Positions 43,006 to 54,820 of a stretch of DNA of 64,000 nucleotides are shown one piece after another. Where the stretch lies: positions 434,001 to 498,000 of the forward strand of contig NZ_FTPP01000002.1 in the NCBI RefSeq assembly GCF_900156345.1, in the 5' to 3' direction. Made by a program: the position numbers and the translations under genes. Position 1 is the stretch's first letter. Each line of letters starts with the position of its first letter. The notes beneath the pieces were generated by a model. The model had not been told where the DNA came from and searched no databases. It was given only the letters and a program-made list of their open reading frames with translations. The DNA comes from Pontibacter indicus. GTDB taxonomy: Bacteria > Bacteroidota > Bacteroidia > Cytophagales > Hymenobacteraceae.

Positions 43006-44280
43006 TTATTTGAACAGGTAAGCAGCCGTTAGGTAATAGCCTTGGTGCGTTTTGGCCAAATAAACTCTGGAGTCTGTATAGCTTTGGTCTGTAGCCAAAT
43101 AACGGCCGTGCTCATACCTGAACTGCAGCAGCGTAGCGTGTCTTTCACTAAATTGAAATTTAGTCCCTACAGCCGCTGTCACCGCATGTGATATGTTGGT
43201 GCCGATTTCAGAATCCCTATAGTCGCTCTTGTGTACGTAGCCATTCGCGAAATACTTAGTGCTTTGAGATCCCTGCACATTACTGTCGAGTATAAAATCA
43301 TTCGTTATACCTGCACCTATATAAGGTCTAAACTTGCCGTTGGTAGTTAAGGTATAGCGAAGCATAATGGGTAATGAAAACCGCGATATGTTTATCGTAT
43401 AATCTCCATTGATTTCGTAAGCCTCTCTCGGAAACACATAGTTGCCCTTGTGCTGTTCTTTGCTGTACATAGGCTCCAATTGCACGGAGAACCGCTCACT
43501 TTTCTTAGGAGATGAAAAATTAAAGACCGCACCAAATACAAAATTGCTTGCTGAAGGTAGTTTCGCGCCACTGAATCTATGGGCGGAAGTACTGTGGTTA
43601 AATTGAAGAGCCGTTAAATAACTTCCTGCAAACACGCCTAGCTCCGTTTGGATCCATAATTTGTCTTTTTTGTATGAAACAGCGCTGGCTGGCTCCGCGC
43701 AGGTATTATAGTTGCGAACGATGGCCGCCACATTCGGCACATGCAGGCGCTGCCGCACTTTCAGCATCAGTTTGTCAGGTACCGGGCAGTCGAGGGTAAG
43801 GGAGTGTATCAGGATCAGGTGTTGGGCGGAGGTCATGACCGTCTGTCTTTCCCCTGTGTACATAGGCAAATCATGATTGTCGTTCTGCAGGTATAGATGT
43901 TTGAGGCCACTGTTCTCTTTCTCCAAGTATAACTGATCATCCTGGGCATAGAGCATGAGTTTTCCCTGCTCCACTACCTCCACAAAAGTAGGGCTCGACA
44001 CCCCTTCGCCGCTGGGCACCACTTTTGTCCTGAAAGGAGTTTCACCCACAACGCCGTAGGCCTGGATGTCGGCCGGAAAGTATTCTTTGGTCTCTGCCTC
44101 TTCTGAAGTCTTGAAAATACAGCTTTGGTAAGTCAGTTTGCCTTCGCGGTAGCGCACCAGGCCTTTGGTTGTGTCGCCGTCGGCCTGTACGATAAAGCCC
44201 GGCCTGTAAACCTGGGCGGTAGCATGAAAAGGGATAAGCAGGGCTACCAAAGCCAGGCTGGCGAGTAAAAATTGTTTCAT
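43006..44280 (-). CDS. Outer-membrane beta-barrel protein with N-terminal accessory domain, unknown
   Basis: Signal peptide ending HATAQ, then two parts. The N-terminal domain (about 23-195) opens with YRPGFIVQADGDTTKGLVRYR and contains a conserved Cys pair: LTLDC and then YNTCAEPASAVSYKKDKLW about 35 residues on. The C-terminal half (about 205-424) is a PorT-like beta-barrel with glycine/aromatic alternation (FRPYIGAGITNDF, YYLTAAYLFK at the end). It is a paralogue of the next gene (44478-45740). I do not recognise a named family. Export or stress-related roles cannot be told from sequence. Confidence 0.75.
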   Translation of the reverse strand: MKQFLLASLALVALLIPFHATAQVYRPGFIVQADGDTTKGLVRYREGKLTYQSCIFKTSEEAETKEYFPADIQAYGVVGETPFRTKVVPSGEGVSSPTFVEVVEQGKLMLYAQDDQLYLEKENSGLKHLYLQNDNHDLPMYTGERQTVMTSAQHLILIHSLTLDCPVPDKLMLKVRQRLHVPNVAAIVRNYNTCAEPASAVSYKKDKLWIQTELGVFAGSYLTALQFNHSTSAHRFSGAKLPSASNFVFGAVFNFSSPKKSERFSVQLEPMYSKEQHKGNYVFPREAYEINGDYTINISRFSLPIMLRYTLTTNGKFRPYIGAGITNDFILDSNVQGSQSTKYFANGYVHKSDYRDSEIGTNISHAVTAAVGTKFQFSERHATLLQFRYEHGRYLATDQSYTDSRVYLAKTHQGYYLTAAYLFK

Positions 44281-44477
44281 AAAAGATTGGGTATAGGTAG
44301 TAGAGGTATACAGGTCGGAGCTTTGGCGGGCTTCGACCCGATTTTTTTAAGGTATAGATGTTAATTATTTACTGCTTTAAAATAGAACCCAGGTATAGCG
44401 GAGGGCGCTACAGGATAAGCGCCTTACACACTGTTGATCCTTACAAAAACCATAGCATGTTCCTGAAAGCCGTCAGC

Positions 44478-45740
44478 CTAGAGGTATAGCCCGAGCAGTA
44501 CGGAAACCGTCTTGGTACCGGAGTCGAGCGACTGACCTGTTTTGCTCATGACATCTTGTTTATGCAGGTCCAGCCCATGCTCGTAACGGGCCTCCAGCGA
44601 CAGGCGGCGCTTGTTGATGTTGAGGTATGAGCCCGCTCCGATCATAAATCCTTTCTGAACATTGGCTACAAATTCGGCATCGTCGCGGTCGCGGCGGGCA
44701 GGTGTGCTGTTCTCAGTTTGGCGGAAATACTGGGTGTGCTTGTACTCGCGGCGCTGCATGAAGTTATGGAACACACCTGCGTTCACGAAAGGCTGCACTT
44801 TCTTGCCGGAAAAATCGTAGCGAAAAGCCGTGGACAGCTTAAATGCGCTCAAGTCAAAAGAAATTTCGTTGTCGTAATACGCGTCGAACCATCTGTAGCT
44901 CGGGTCTGCCTCAAACTTGTTTTGCGTATAGCGGCCCTCCAGCAGCAGCGATGCGTTCTGGTTGATGCGGGGCGAATAAAGCAGCAAAGACACGCCGAAC
45001 GTAGGGTGCGTGTTGGTGTTGAACTCGGCGTGCTCGAGGTGCAGGTACCTTTCGTCTTTGGCCGAAAAATCAACCGAGGTATGGCTCATGCCCGCCACAA
45101 CGCCCGGACGAATGGCAAACCATTTTTTCGACTCTTTGAACGTAGTCTGGTCGGGGTCTCCGGCGCAGCTGTTGTACTCCTTCACGAGGTCTACCAGGCT
45201 TTTTTCTGCCAGCCTCACGCGCTCTACCTTGCTCAGCATGGCAAAGCAGTCCAGCATCAGGGTGTTAAGTATGCGCACATGGTGGTTAATGTCCCGCTGG
45301 GCTGTTACCCCATACTGGTTCACGTACTCCTCTTTCGTGATGTAAAGCTTGTGCAGTTTGTCCGGATTGTCTTTCTTTTCGACAAAATAGGTGCCTTTGT
45401 ACACAAAAAGGCTGACAGTGCCACGGACAAGCTCCTGCATGAACACATACTCAGCGGCCAGTGTGTCTGCGTGGTCGAGGGTTCTGGTGCGGTAGTTTCT
45501 GTCACCCGGGAAGCCGTAGCCTGACAGGTCATTGGCAGTGTAGGAGGCGGTGGCTGACTGGCCATCTTTCTTGAAGCCGATGGTTTTGCCAGACAGATCG
45601 GTGCGGTAGCTTACCTGGCCCCGCAGCGTATCGCCCTGCGGCATGACCACATAGCCCGGTTTATAGTCGCTTTGTGCCGTGGCAGGCACGGAAAATACCA
45701 CTGCGATGCACAGTGTGATAAGTTTGTAAAGGTTTTTCAT
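44478..45740 (-). CDS. Paralogous outer-membrane beta-barrel protein, unknown
   Basis: 420 residues and the same architecture as 43006-44280. Signal peptide MKNLYKLITLCIAVVFSVPATAQ, an N-terminal domain starting YKPGYVVMPQGDTLRGQVSYR, the Cys pair LMLDC and EYNSCAGDPDQTTFKESKKW, then a barrel ending VSVLLGLYL. The two genes are in tandem on one strand, 197 bp apart, probably an old duplication since overall identity is low. The dispersed GGTATA word is absent from the coding part yet occurs five times in the short gap below it. Confidence 0.75.
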   Translation of the reverse strand: MKNLYKLITLCIAVVFSVPATAQSDYKPGYVVMPQGDTLRGQVSYRTDLSGKTIGFKKDGQSATASYTANDLSGYGFPGDRNYRTRTLDHADTLAAEYVFMQELVRGTVSLFVYKGTYFVEKKDNPDKLHKLYITKEEYVNQYGVTAQRDINHHVRILNTLMLDCFAMLSKVERVRLAEKSLVDLVKEYNSCAGDPDQTTFKESKKWFAIRPGVVAGMSHTSVDFSAKDERYLHLEHAEFNTNTHPTFGVSLLLYSPRINQNASLLLEGRYTQNKFEADPSYRWFDAYYDNEISFDLSAFKLSTAFRYDFSGKKVQPFVNAGVFHNFMQRREYKHTQYFRQTENSTPARRDRDDAEFVANVQKGFMIGAGSYLNINKRRLSLEARYEHGLDLHKQDVMSKTGQSLDSGTKTVSVLLGLYL

Positions 45741-46017
45741 TTTCGCGGGTTGTTCATAAAGAGGATTGGACTATAAATATAATAGGATATACCTATATGG
45801 GCTAATATTCATTCAGAAATTTGTATCATATTTAACGAGAACATCCTCTGTTATACGGGCCGGCAGCACTTGCTTGTGGCAGGGTTATTGAATCAGGGAG
45901 TAGAAGGCAACTCAAATACTGAAAACTATTTCCCTGAAATAATGTATAGTTTAAGTGGTAATCGAGAGAACCTGCCTTTCTTTCTAATCATTTCAAATTT
46001 CTCAAACCCCGACTCTT

Positions 46018-46512
46018 ATGAATATTCTAGATAAACTGAAGGTCACTGCTGTGGCAGGACTAATTGTAGGTTTGGCGGCAACCGGCGGCAGCGCTATGGC
46101 GCAGCAAGCCACTCCCCAAAAAGCACCGCAGCAGCAAACACAGGCTATTTCTGATCAGGACATCAAACTTTTTGTAGATGCCAGCACGCGCCTGATGGAG
46201 CTGCAGCAGGAAAGCGAAAAAGCCATGCTGGTGATTCTGGAAGAGGAAAAGCTGCCTGTGGATAGGTTTAACGCCCTGGCGCAGGCGCACCAGCAGCAGA
46301 AACTGAACGAAGCCGAAGGTACAGCCGCCGAAAAAGCCGCTTTTAACAAGGCGATTGGACGCATGATGGAAATGCAGCCCGACATTGAGAAGAACATGCA
46401 GACGGCCATCCAGAAAGACGGCATGACGGTAGAACGCTACGAGCAGATTATGCTGGCCTACCAGCAAGACCCAGCCGTGCAGGCCAAAATCCAGAAACTG
46501 ATGGGCTTGTAA
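46018..46512 (+). CDS. DUF4168-family secreted helical protein
   Basis: Signal peptide ending GGSAMAQ, a Gln/Pro linker, then a helical domain of the DUF4168 type (IKLFVDASTRLMELQQESEKAMLVILEEEKLPVDRFNALAQAHQQQK, with EMQPDIEKNM). Probably periplasmic. The function of the family is not known. The stretch before it (45741-46017) holds no gene, only an A/T-rich leader with one motif copy. Confidence 0.82.
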   Translation: MNILDKLKVTAVAGLIVGLAATGGSAMAQQATPQKAPQQQTQAISDQDIKLFVDASTRLMELQQESEKAMLVILEEEKLPVDRFNALAQAHQQQKLNEAEGTAAEKAAFNKAIGRMMEMQPDIEKNMQTAIQKDGMTVERYEQIMLAYQQDPAVQAKIQKLMGL

Positions 46513-46532
46513 AGAAACAACCGCCTGAAAGT

Positions 46533-46567
46533 AAAAAAGCTTCGCCGAATTCCGGCGAAGCTTTTTT
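46533..46567. terminator. Bidirectional terminator
   Basis: Fifteen-base perfect arms (46533-46547, 46553-46567) around AATTC, A-run and T-run outside. Between two convergent genes. Confidence 0.92.
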
Positions 46568-46575
46568 TATAGGGC

Positions 46576-48111
46576 TTAGTTCTGGGTGAACTCCAGTATC
46601 TTAAAGGTCTTACTGCGCTTGTCGAAATAGCCGTAGTGCAGCTTGTTGTTGCCGTAGCGGTACAGGGTCTTATACTCCGGCGTTTGCTTCAACTCTTCCT
46701 CATAAGCCTCTATCTTATCCTGGGCAGTGGCCGCGGTACTATCAGAAACCGCCGTACTTGCCTTTTCTAAAGTTTGGCTATCAAGCACGGCTCTGAAGTA
46801 GGTGCTGGTGCCCGGCCCTACTGACTCGCCAGCCTGGTTATAGAACGGGTCGTAATAGTAGCGGTTGTAAGGGAACATGCTATACCTGTAAGGCAGCGAA
46901 TAGGCAGGTATCCAGCGGCCAGGCATCAGGAACAAGCCCCGGGAAGTCTGGATATAGCGATCCGGGGTGCGCACCAGCCGGGTCGGGTCCCCGCCAACGT
47001 TTCGGCGGCTAGGCGGCTGATACGAACCAATGGTCAGCTGCAGCGTGCTGTCGTTAAAGGCATCCACCGTAATGGCAGGCTTGCCGTTCGACAGGTTGCG
47101 CATCACTTTTGAGGTTTTCTCGATCACACTGTTTCCAGGCGCGAACAAGGTGTTCGCTCCCCGCTGGTGCACGGGTGTGGCTTTGATGTCGATGTCCTGG
47201 TCGGCCGTATACCTGTACTCTTTGATGGGCTGCAGGCTGCTGAAGTCAAAGGCCGTCAGGGTGAACACGTCCTTCTCAAGCTGTACCCGAAACAGGGTAT
47301 TGGCATGGAGGAAAGAGTTAAAATTGGCCTCAGTTCTGACAGTCAGCGACGGCAGCGTGCGGTATTCGGTCTTTCCGCTTGGCCAGTCGAGTGTCATGAT
47401 TTCGGTAGTCAGCTCATTTTTCTTGCCACGCAAAGAGAAGCCGTCGAACACCAGGTATAGCTTGTCGCCGCGGGTATAGATCTTGCTGCGGTGCTGGCCG
47501 GCAAACACAGTACGCTCCAGGTCCGGGTGCACAAAGATGAGCTCCTGCTGGCGCTCTCCCTTCGTGCGGGTGCGTGGCAGGTCCGCCATCGGGAAGGTCT
47601 TCTTCTCATAATAGCTCTCGTCCAGCTCGCGGTGCAGAATCAGGTTATCCTTTTTATCGGTGTAGATCATGTAAAAGTGTGCGGCATCGGCAAAGGCCCC
47701 GACAAAGGTTTCTTTTCTATCGCGGCGTAGGGGCACATCGGGCAGGCTGCGGAAAGCGCCGCTATACCTGTTCACGGCAAAGGGACGCACAAACTCCTTG
47801 TTGCCGTTGACAAAGCGGCTGTAAAACACAAACTCTGTATCGGTTACGCGGGTGCCCAGCACCTGAGGCTGCTGACCGTTACGGTAAGGGATCTCCTGTG
47901 TGGCGACCGTCTGCCCCTTGGCATTTACCAGGCTAAAGTTCAGCTTGCCACCCTGAAAAAAGTAAAGGCAAACATTGCCATCACCATCTGCCACCGACAC
48001 CAAATCTTCAGCCCGGCGCAAGGGCAGCTCCAGACTGGCAAACTCCTGTTGGGCACGCACCTCGGGGGCCGCAAAACCAAGCAGGAGCAAGGCTAACAAT
48101 ATATATCGCAT
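46576..48111 (-). CDS. Large secreted protein, unknown function
   Basis: 511 residues with a signal peptide (MRYILLALLLLGFAAPEVRAQ). The middle shows repeated beta-strand pairs (LVSVADGDGNVCLYFFQ, FYMIYTDKKDNLILHREL, LYLVFDGFSLRG, FTLTAFDFSSL), suggesting a beta-propeller-like fold. Near 400-430 is a Tyr/Pro-rich loop (YRYSMFPYNRYYYDPFYN) reminiscent of the lipoprotein at 17097. The end is charged and helical. No known family recognised; probably periplasmic or cell-surface. Monocistronic. Confidence 0.75.
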   Translation of the reverse strand: MRYILLALLLLGFAAPEVRAQQEFASLELPLRRAEDLVSVADGDGNVCLYFFQGGKLNFSLVNAKGQTVATQEIPYRNGQQPQVLGTRVTDTEFVFYSRFVNGNKEFVRPFAVNRYSGAFRSLPDVPLRRDRKETFVGAFADAAHFYMIYTDKKDNLILHRELDESYYEKKTFPMADLPRTRTKGERQQELIFVHPDLERTVFAGQHRSKIYTRGDKLYLVFDGFSLRGKKNELTTEIMTLDWPSGKTEYRTLPSLTVRTEANFNSFLHANTLFRVQLEKDVFTLTAFDFSSLQPIKEYRYTADQDIDIKATPVHQRGANTLFAPGNSVIEKTSKVMRNLSNGKPAITVDAFNDSTLQLTIGSYQPPSRRNVGGDPTRLVRTPDRYIQTSRGLFLMPGRWIPAYSLPYRYSMFPYNRYYYDPFYNQAGESVGPGTSTYFRAVLDSQTLEKASTAVSDSTAATAQDKIEAYEEELKQTPEYKTLYRYGNNKLHYGYFDKRSKTFKILEFTQN

Positions 48112-48183
48112 AAGTCTATTTATTAGGGGATTTAACTTATGTTAGATAGCAAATTTCTAGCCAAAAAGATAATGTTACTAACA

Positions 48184-48756
48184 CTATTTGCTACTGATGC
48201 AATAGGATAAGGATAGCTGAAACACCTGGTTTTTAGCGTGTATGACATTGGCGAGCCCCACCTGGTGCCGAAGGCTACAGGTCAGCTTGGCTTCATCTCC
48301 GAAAGTAACCCCGTAGGCCAGTCCATAGTCGGTTCCTTCCATATTCGGCCTGGAAGAGTAGGACTCAAACTCATAACGCTCGGACAGCAACAAGCCTGCA
48401 TAGGCTCCCCCCTGAAAGCTTACATTGGGTGCCACAAAAAGCTTAGCAAGCACAGGGATGTTCAGATAATGCAGCAGCAGGTGGCCTCTGTCTATCTTTG
48501 CTCCCTGTAAAGAGTATTGCGCCTCTAGCTGTATGCCTAGCCAATCGTTTTCCATGGTGAGGTAAGATATACCGGCATGGGCGCCAATCTGGCCGCCAGC
48601 CCAAGGCTCATCCTTGGGAGATAAGGTCGTGAGGCTTGGCCCAATTTTGATACTGGTATACTTCCTTTTGGCAGAAGAGGAGGATTGCTCCTGTGCTGTC
48701 ACCGAGGTAGAGCAAAGCAAAAAAAGCCCTAGAAAGAGTAGGTAGAATTTATACAT
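48184..48756 (-). CDS. PorT-like outer-membrane beta-barrel protein
   Basis: 190 residues. Signal peptide ending SVTAQ, a Ser-rich linker, then eight or so amphipathic strands typical of the outer-membrane beta-barrel (PorT/OmpW-like) family: KIGPSLTTLSP, GAHAGISYL, LGIQLEAQYSLQGAKI, LNIPVLAKLFV, FQGGAYAGLLL. LNIPVLAK is the most characteristic motif. Single gene; specific role unknown. Confidence 0.82.
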   Translation of the reverse strand: MYKFYLLFLGLFLLCSTSVTAQEQSSSSAKRKYTSIKIGPSLTTLSPKDEPWAGGQIGAHAGISYLTMENDWLGIQLEAQYSLQGAKIDRGHLLLHYLNIPVLAKLFVAPNVSFQGGAYAGLLLSERYEFESYSSRPNMEGTDYGLAYGVTFGDEAKLTCSLRHQVGLANVIHAKNQVFQLSLSYCISSK

Positions 48757-48966
48757 AGAAATCTACTAAGCTATTAGTGTCATTAAGATAGTATGAATGC
48801 ATAAGCACACGATATAATTGGAATAGCTATACCATGGATTCTGAAGGTAGCAACACCAGGACGCTAACGAGAGGCAGCTTTGTGGGTGCAGCACTAATAT
48901 ACCGGATTCTGCTTAAAATGTTCAGTAGCGCAATTACACCTGCATTTATATCCCGAGAAGATAAAA

Positions 48967-48999
48967 TAAGAGCCCGGCTAAGGTATAGCCGGGCTCTTA
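48967..48999 (-). terminator. Terminator of asnS
   Basis: Perfect 13-base arms (48967-48979, 48987-48999). The dispersed motif AGGTATAG spans the loop and the first bases of the second arm. 22 bp below the asnS stop. The rest of the gap 48757-49021 holds no gene. Confidence 0.9.
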
Positions 49000-49021
49000 A
49001 AATTATAAGGTATAGCAAATA

Positions 49022-50461
<1,440 letters not shown>

Positions 50462-50673
50462 GTTATATCTCTAGCGTAATATGTCTGAACAGATTATGGG
50501 GAAGGTGTAATTTTCTGCCTTCCGGAGAAAGCCGGAAAAGTCGTTCTGCCGCCCTGTGCCAACCGTCCTAACTTACTTAAAGAAAGTCCTGTAACGGGCA
50601 ATTGAGCCGCAGTTGACACGCTTAGGCAGCCGTCTTCCCAATAATCCCTCAAAGTAACGATATTTTAACCTTT

Positions 50674-50706
50674 TTTGTAAATGCAAGTAAAATTATCCTA
50701 AATTTG
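50674..50706 (+). promoter_or_regulatory. Bacteroidota-type promoter of rpoN
   Basis: TTTG (50674-50677) and TAAATTTG (50699-50706) separated by 21 bp match the -33/-7 consensus of Bacteroidota primary sigma factor. The start site would be near 50713, about 30 nt before the ATG. Confidence 0.75.
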
Positions 50707-50744
50707 AACGTGCACTAAGCGGCACGAATATCCGTTTTTCTACT

Positions 50745-52190
<1,446 letters not shown>

Positions 52191-52192
52191 AT

Positions 52193-52314
52193 GAATGAGT
52201 AATTATTAATGACCAATGAATAATGATCAATTAATAATAAGGTGCATACCTGTGAGTCAATTCAAAATTTAGAATATTAGTCATTCATCATTATTCATTA
52301 ATAATTAGTTATTC
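52193..52314. repeat. 122-bp AT-rich inverted-repeat element
   Basis: Twenty-base terminal arms (52193-52212 and 52295-52314) match as inverted complements at 18 positions; inner AATGAATAATGA words repeat the theme. It begins two bases after the rpoN stop and ends exactly at the TTG start of the next gene. A shorter relative lies at 25697-25729. Confidence 0.65.
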
Positions 52315-52935
52315 TTGAGCCGCTCCCTTGCCCGCTTGTTGTCCGTTGCGTTTCACCCACTGCTGATGCCGACGTACCTGTTTGCCATCATCCTTTATTT
52401 TCTGCCGGTTTCTGCCATTTCGCTTCCGCTGCAAAGCCGCTGGATCGTGCTGAGCATGATTTTCTTTACCACGTTCATGGTGCCCGGACTAGGGGCTTAC
52501 GCTATGTTCCGAACCGGCTTTATCGATTCCTATGAAATCGACCGGCGGGAGCAGCGTAGCCGGCCGCTTTTGTTTACCGCCCTTTGCTACGCCGTCACGA
52601 CCTACCTGTTTTACTCAGAGGCGGTGTTCGATCAGCTGTTCTATTTTGTGATGGGCGTGGTCACGGCTTCTGTGCTGGTGGCTTGGTGCGTCTCTTTTTT
52701 CTGGAAGATCAGTGCGCATGGCATTGGGCTGGGAGGTGCTTTGGGAGTGTTGTTGCTGATGAACAAGCTGCTGCCTGAGTCGGGATTGCTCATACCTATT
52801 GTGCTAATGGTGCTGGTATCGGGAGCAGTGCTGTCGGCGAGGCTGGCCCTACACGCCCATACTCCCGCGCAGGCTTATGCGGGCTTTTTGACGGGACTTT
52901 TGCTGGTGCTGGCGGCGGGTTTTGTAGCCCTCTAG
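52315..52935 (+). CDS. Multi-pass membrane protein, PAP2-like remnant
   Basis: 206 residues with about six membrane helices, starting at a TTG directly after the inverted-repeat element. The N-terminal part (VAFHPLLMPTYLFAIILYFLP) and the final ARLALHAHTPAQAYAGFLTGLLLVL resemble the last part of PAP2-type phosphatases (His-Thr-Pro-x-Q). The upstream phosphatase motifs K-x6-R-P and P-S-G-H are not visible, so catalytic activity is doubtful. Possibly co-transcribed with rpoN. Confidence 0.6.
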   Translation: MSRSLARLLSVAFHPLLMPTYLFAIILYFLPVSAISLPLQSRWIVLSMIFFTTFMVPGLGAYAMFRTGFIDSYEIDRREQRSRPLLFTALCYAVTTYLFYSEAVFDQLFYFVMGVVTASVLVAWCVSFFWKISAHGIGLGGALGVLLLMNKLLPESGLLIPIVLMVLVSGAVLSARLALHAHTPAQAYAGFLTGLLLVLAAGFVAL

Positions 52936-52940
52936 GTGGT

Positions 52941-52972
52941 TTTGCTCTTCAGGGTGATTATCTATACCTTTG
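52941..52972 (+). promoter_or_regulatory. Bacteroidota-type promoter of the crotonase gene, overlapping the dispersed motif
   Basis: TTTG (52941-52944), 20 bp, then TACCTTTG (52965-52972), a clean -33/-7 pair. The -7 box is the right half of CTATACCTTTG, so a copy of the dispersed word is used here as promoter. The predicted start near 52979 excludes the ATG at 52974. Confidence 0.75.
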
Positions 52973-53000
52973 ATTGTCTCTACTTAAAACAAACGACAAA

Positions 53001-53783
53001 ATGAACTACGAATGCTTGCTATATGATGTGCAGGATGGCATCGCGACCATCACGCTGAACAGACCCGATGTTTTCAATGCCTTTAACGACAAGCAGAGCT
53101 ACGAGCTGCAGGATGCCCTGAAACAGGTGACACGCGATGACAGCGTGCGCGTGGTGATTCTGACGGGTGCCGGCAAGGCTTTCTGCTCAGGTCAGGACCT
53201 CAAAGCCATTGCCAGCGCTGACAAGCGCGACCTGTCGGAGTCCCTCGAGAAAAGGTATAACCCGATTATCCGGGCCATGCGCAACCTCCCAAAGCCGATT
53301 ATCTGCAAGCTGAACGGCGTAGCGGCCGGCGCCGGCTGCTCCCTGGCTCTAGCCTGCGACCTGATCGTGGCCTCCACCGCTGCTAGCATGATCGAGGTGT
53401 TCGTGAACGTGGGACTGGTGCTCGACTCGGGTTCTTCTTTCTTCCTTCCACGCGTGGTAGGCTCGCTCAAAGCTTTTGAACTGAGTACGCTGGGTTCTAA
53501 AGTGAGTGCTGAGGAAGCCCTGCAGCTGGGCATGGTCAACAAGGTGGTAGCACCGGAAGAGTTGGACGCGGCCGTAGCCGAGCTGGCAGCCCGTTACGCC
53601 GTAGCTCCGACCAAAGCCATTGGCCTGATGAAGAAGATGCTCAACAAGTCCTTTAACTCCACCCTGGATGATATGCTGGACTACGAGGCGCATTGCCAGA
53701 AAATAGCAGGTAACTCCGCCGACTACAAAGAGGGTGTGACCGCCTTTAATGAAAAACGCAAGCCGCAATTCAAGGGCGCTTAA
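53001..53783 (+). CDS. Enoyl-CoA hydratase/isomerase, PaaG-like
   Basis: A crotonase-fold protein of about 260 residues. Oxyanion-hole segments AFCSGQDLKAI and NGVAAGAGCSLALACD. The VNVGLVLDSGSSFFLPRVVG stretch, with Asp in place of a hydratase Glu, is typical of PaaG (1,2-epoxyphenylacetyl-CoA isomerase). Related delta3,delta2-enoyl-CoA isomerases are an alternative. The start at 53001 is chosen because the promoter at 52941-52972 places transcription downstream of the ATG at 52974. No other paa genes are in the window. Confidence 0.88.
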   Translation: MNYECLLYDVQDGIATITLNRPDVFNAFNDKQSYELQDALKQVTRDDSVRVVILTGAGKAFCSGQDLKAIASADKRDLSESLEKRYNPIIRAMRNLPKPIICKLNGVAAGAGCSLALACDLIVASTAASMIEVFVNVGLVLDSGSSFFLPRVVGSLKAFELSTLGSKVSAEEALQLGMVNKVVAPEELDAAVAELAARYAVAPTKAIGLMKKMLNKSFNSTLDDMLDYEAHCQKIAGNSADYKEGVTAFNEKRKPQFKGA

Positions 53784-53811
53784 GGCACTGCGCCTTATAA
53801 CCTATACCTAC

Positions 53812-53833
53812 AAGCCGGACCACTGTCCGGCTT
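53812..53833 (+). terminator. Terminator of the crotonase gene
   Basis: Nine-base arms AAGCCGGAC and complement (53812-53820, 53825-53833), CACT loop, T-run. Confidence 0.85.
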
Positions 53834-53888
53834 TTTTATGCCTGGTAATCTTGTGGCACGACCGTCCGGGGGTAGGCCCAGCAAGTAA

Positions 53889-54587
53889 TTAGAAAGAGTA
53901 GCCGATCGAGAAATTAAGCTGCGGGGAAGGGCCGACTGTCACGACGGCCCCGTCATCGGAGTGCACCACGTGGCCGATGATGTTCTGCTCGATGAGATCG
54001 CCGCCGTTGGTCGCGTTGGCGATTTTGATGCGCCCTCCCAGCCCCCCGGAGAGCTCTGTGGTGAAGTGACGCCCCAGCTGAAACTGGTAGCCCAGATGGT
54101 AACTCAGGTCCACCGCGTTCTGGTAGAGCCGGCCCACATACCTGAAGTCGGGGTCGCTGGGCGGCACGTCTGGCAGGTCGAACACGTTGCGCTCAAACAC
54201 AATGAAGCGGTAGCTGAACATGGGCCCGTGAAAGAAGCCAAAAGGGGCGGACTTCTTTTTGGAGGTATAGTAACGTTGGCTCATCCGGAGGCCGATGCCC
54301 ATCACGTCCCTGGCTTCCGTAAGCCAGCCGTCGTCCTTCAGGTGGATTTTATAGAAATAACTAAGCCCGAACTCGTTGCTGATGTTAGGCGAGCGCACCT
54401 TCTCGTACGACACAAACACCTCCCCGTAATGCAGCGGATGAATTTTGATCGTCTTGTCATGATCACGGTCTATGTTCATCATAAGCATGCGGTCTTCCCG
54501 CTCCTGTTCCGTATCCTGCGCATGGGCTACAGAGCAAATCAGAAAGCAGCAGCTGAACAATAAAAACAGGGCAGGGCTTCGTCTCAT
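53889..54587 (-). CDS. Outer-membrane beta-barrel protein (DUF3575-like), unknown
   Basis: 232 residues. Signal peptide ending SVAHAQ, a short acidic linker, then a beta-barrel (HYGEVFVSYEKV, NEFGLSYFYKIHL, MGIGLRMSQRYY, FHGPMFSYRFIVF, LGYQFQLGRHFTTELSGGLGGR) with the last strand PQLNFSIGYSF ending in Phe. Resembles the DUF3575 type of envelope proteins, but assignment to that family is tentative. Single gene, convergent with the crotonase. Confidence 0.7.
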   Translation of the reverse strand: MRRSPALFLLFSCCFLICSVAHAQDTEQEREDRMLMMNIDRDHDKTIKIHPLHYGEVFVSYEKVRSPNISNEFGLSYFYKIHLKDDGWLTEARDVMGIGLRMSQRYYTSKKKSAPFGFFHGPMFSYRFIVFERNVFDLPDVPPSDPDFRYVGRLYQNAVDLSYHLGYQFQLGRHFTTELSGGLGGRIKIANATNGGDLIEQNIIGHVVHSDDGAVVTVGPSPQLNFSIGYSF

Positions 54588-54820
54588 ACGATATGGCTTA
54601 AGGGAGATTTGGGCATGTATGAAGTGTATATCGTTTTATACCTGAGATAGTTGTGGGCGTATTGACTGAATGCTGCCTGCACACAGCACGTTCAGAGATA
54701 CGCCTAAAGCATATTATTGCCTGCCGGCTATATATTATAGGGCTATCCTATAAACTCCATGGCTTTAGCGGCGTATACCAATTTGTTCAAACTTTTTTAC
54801 TATAAACACGAGATAACACT

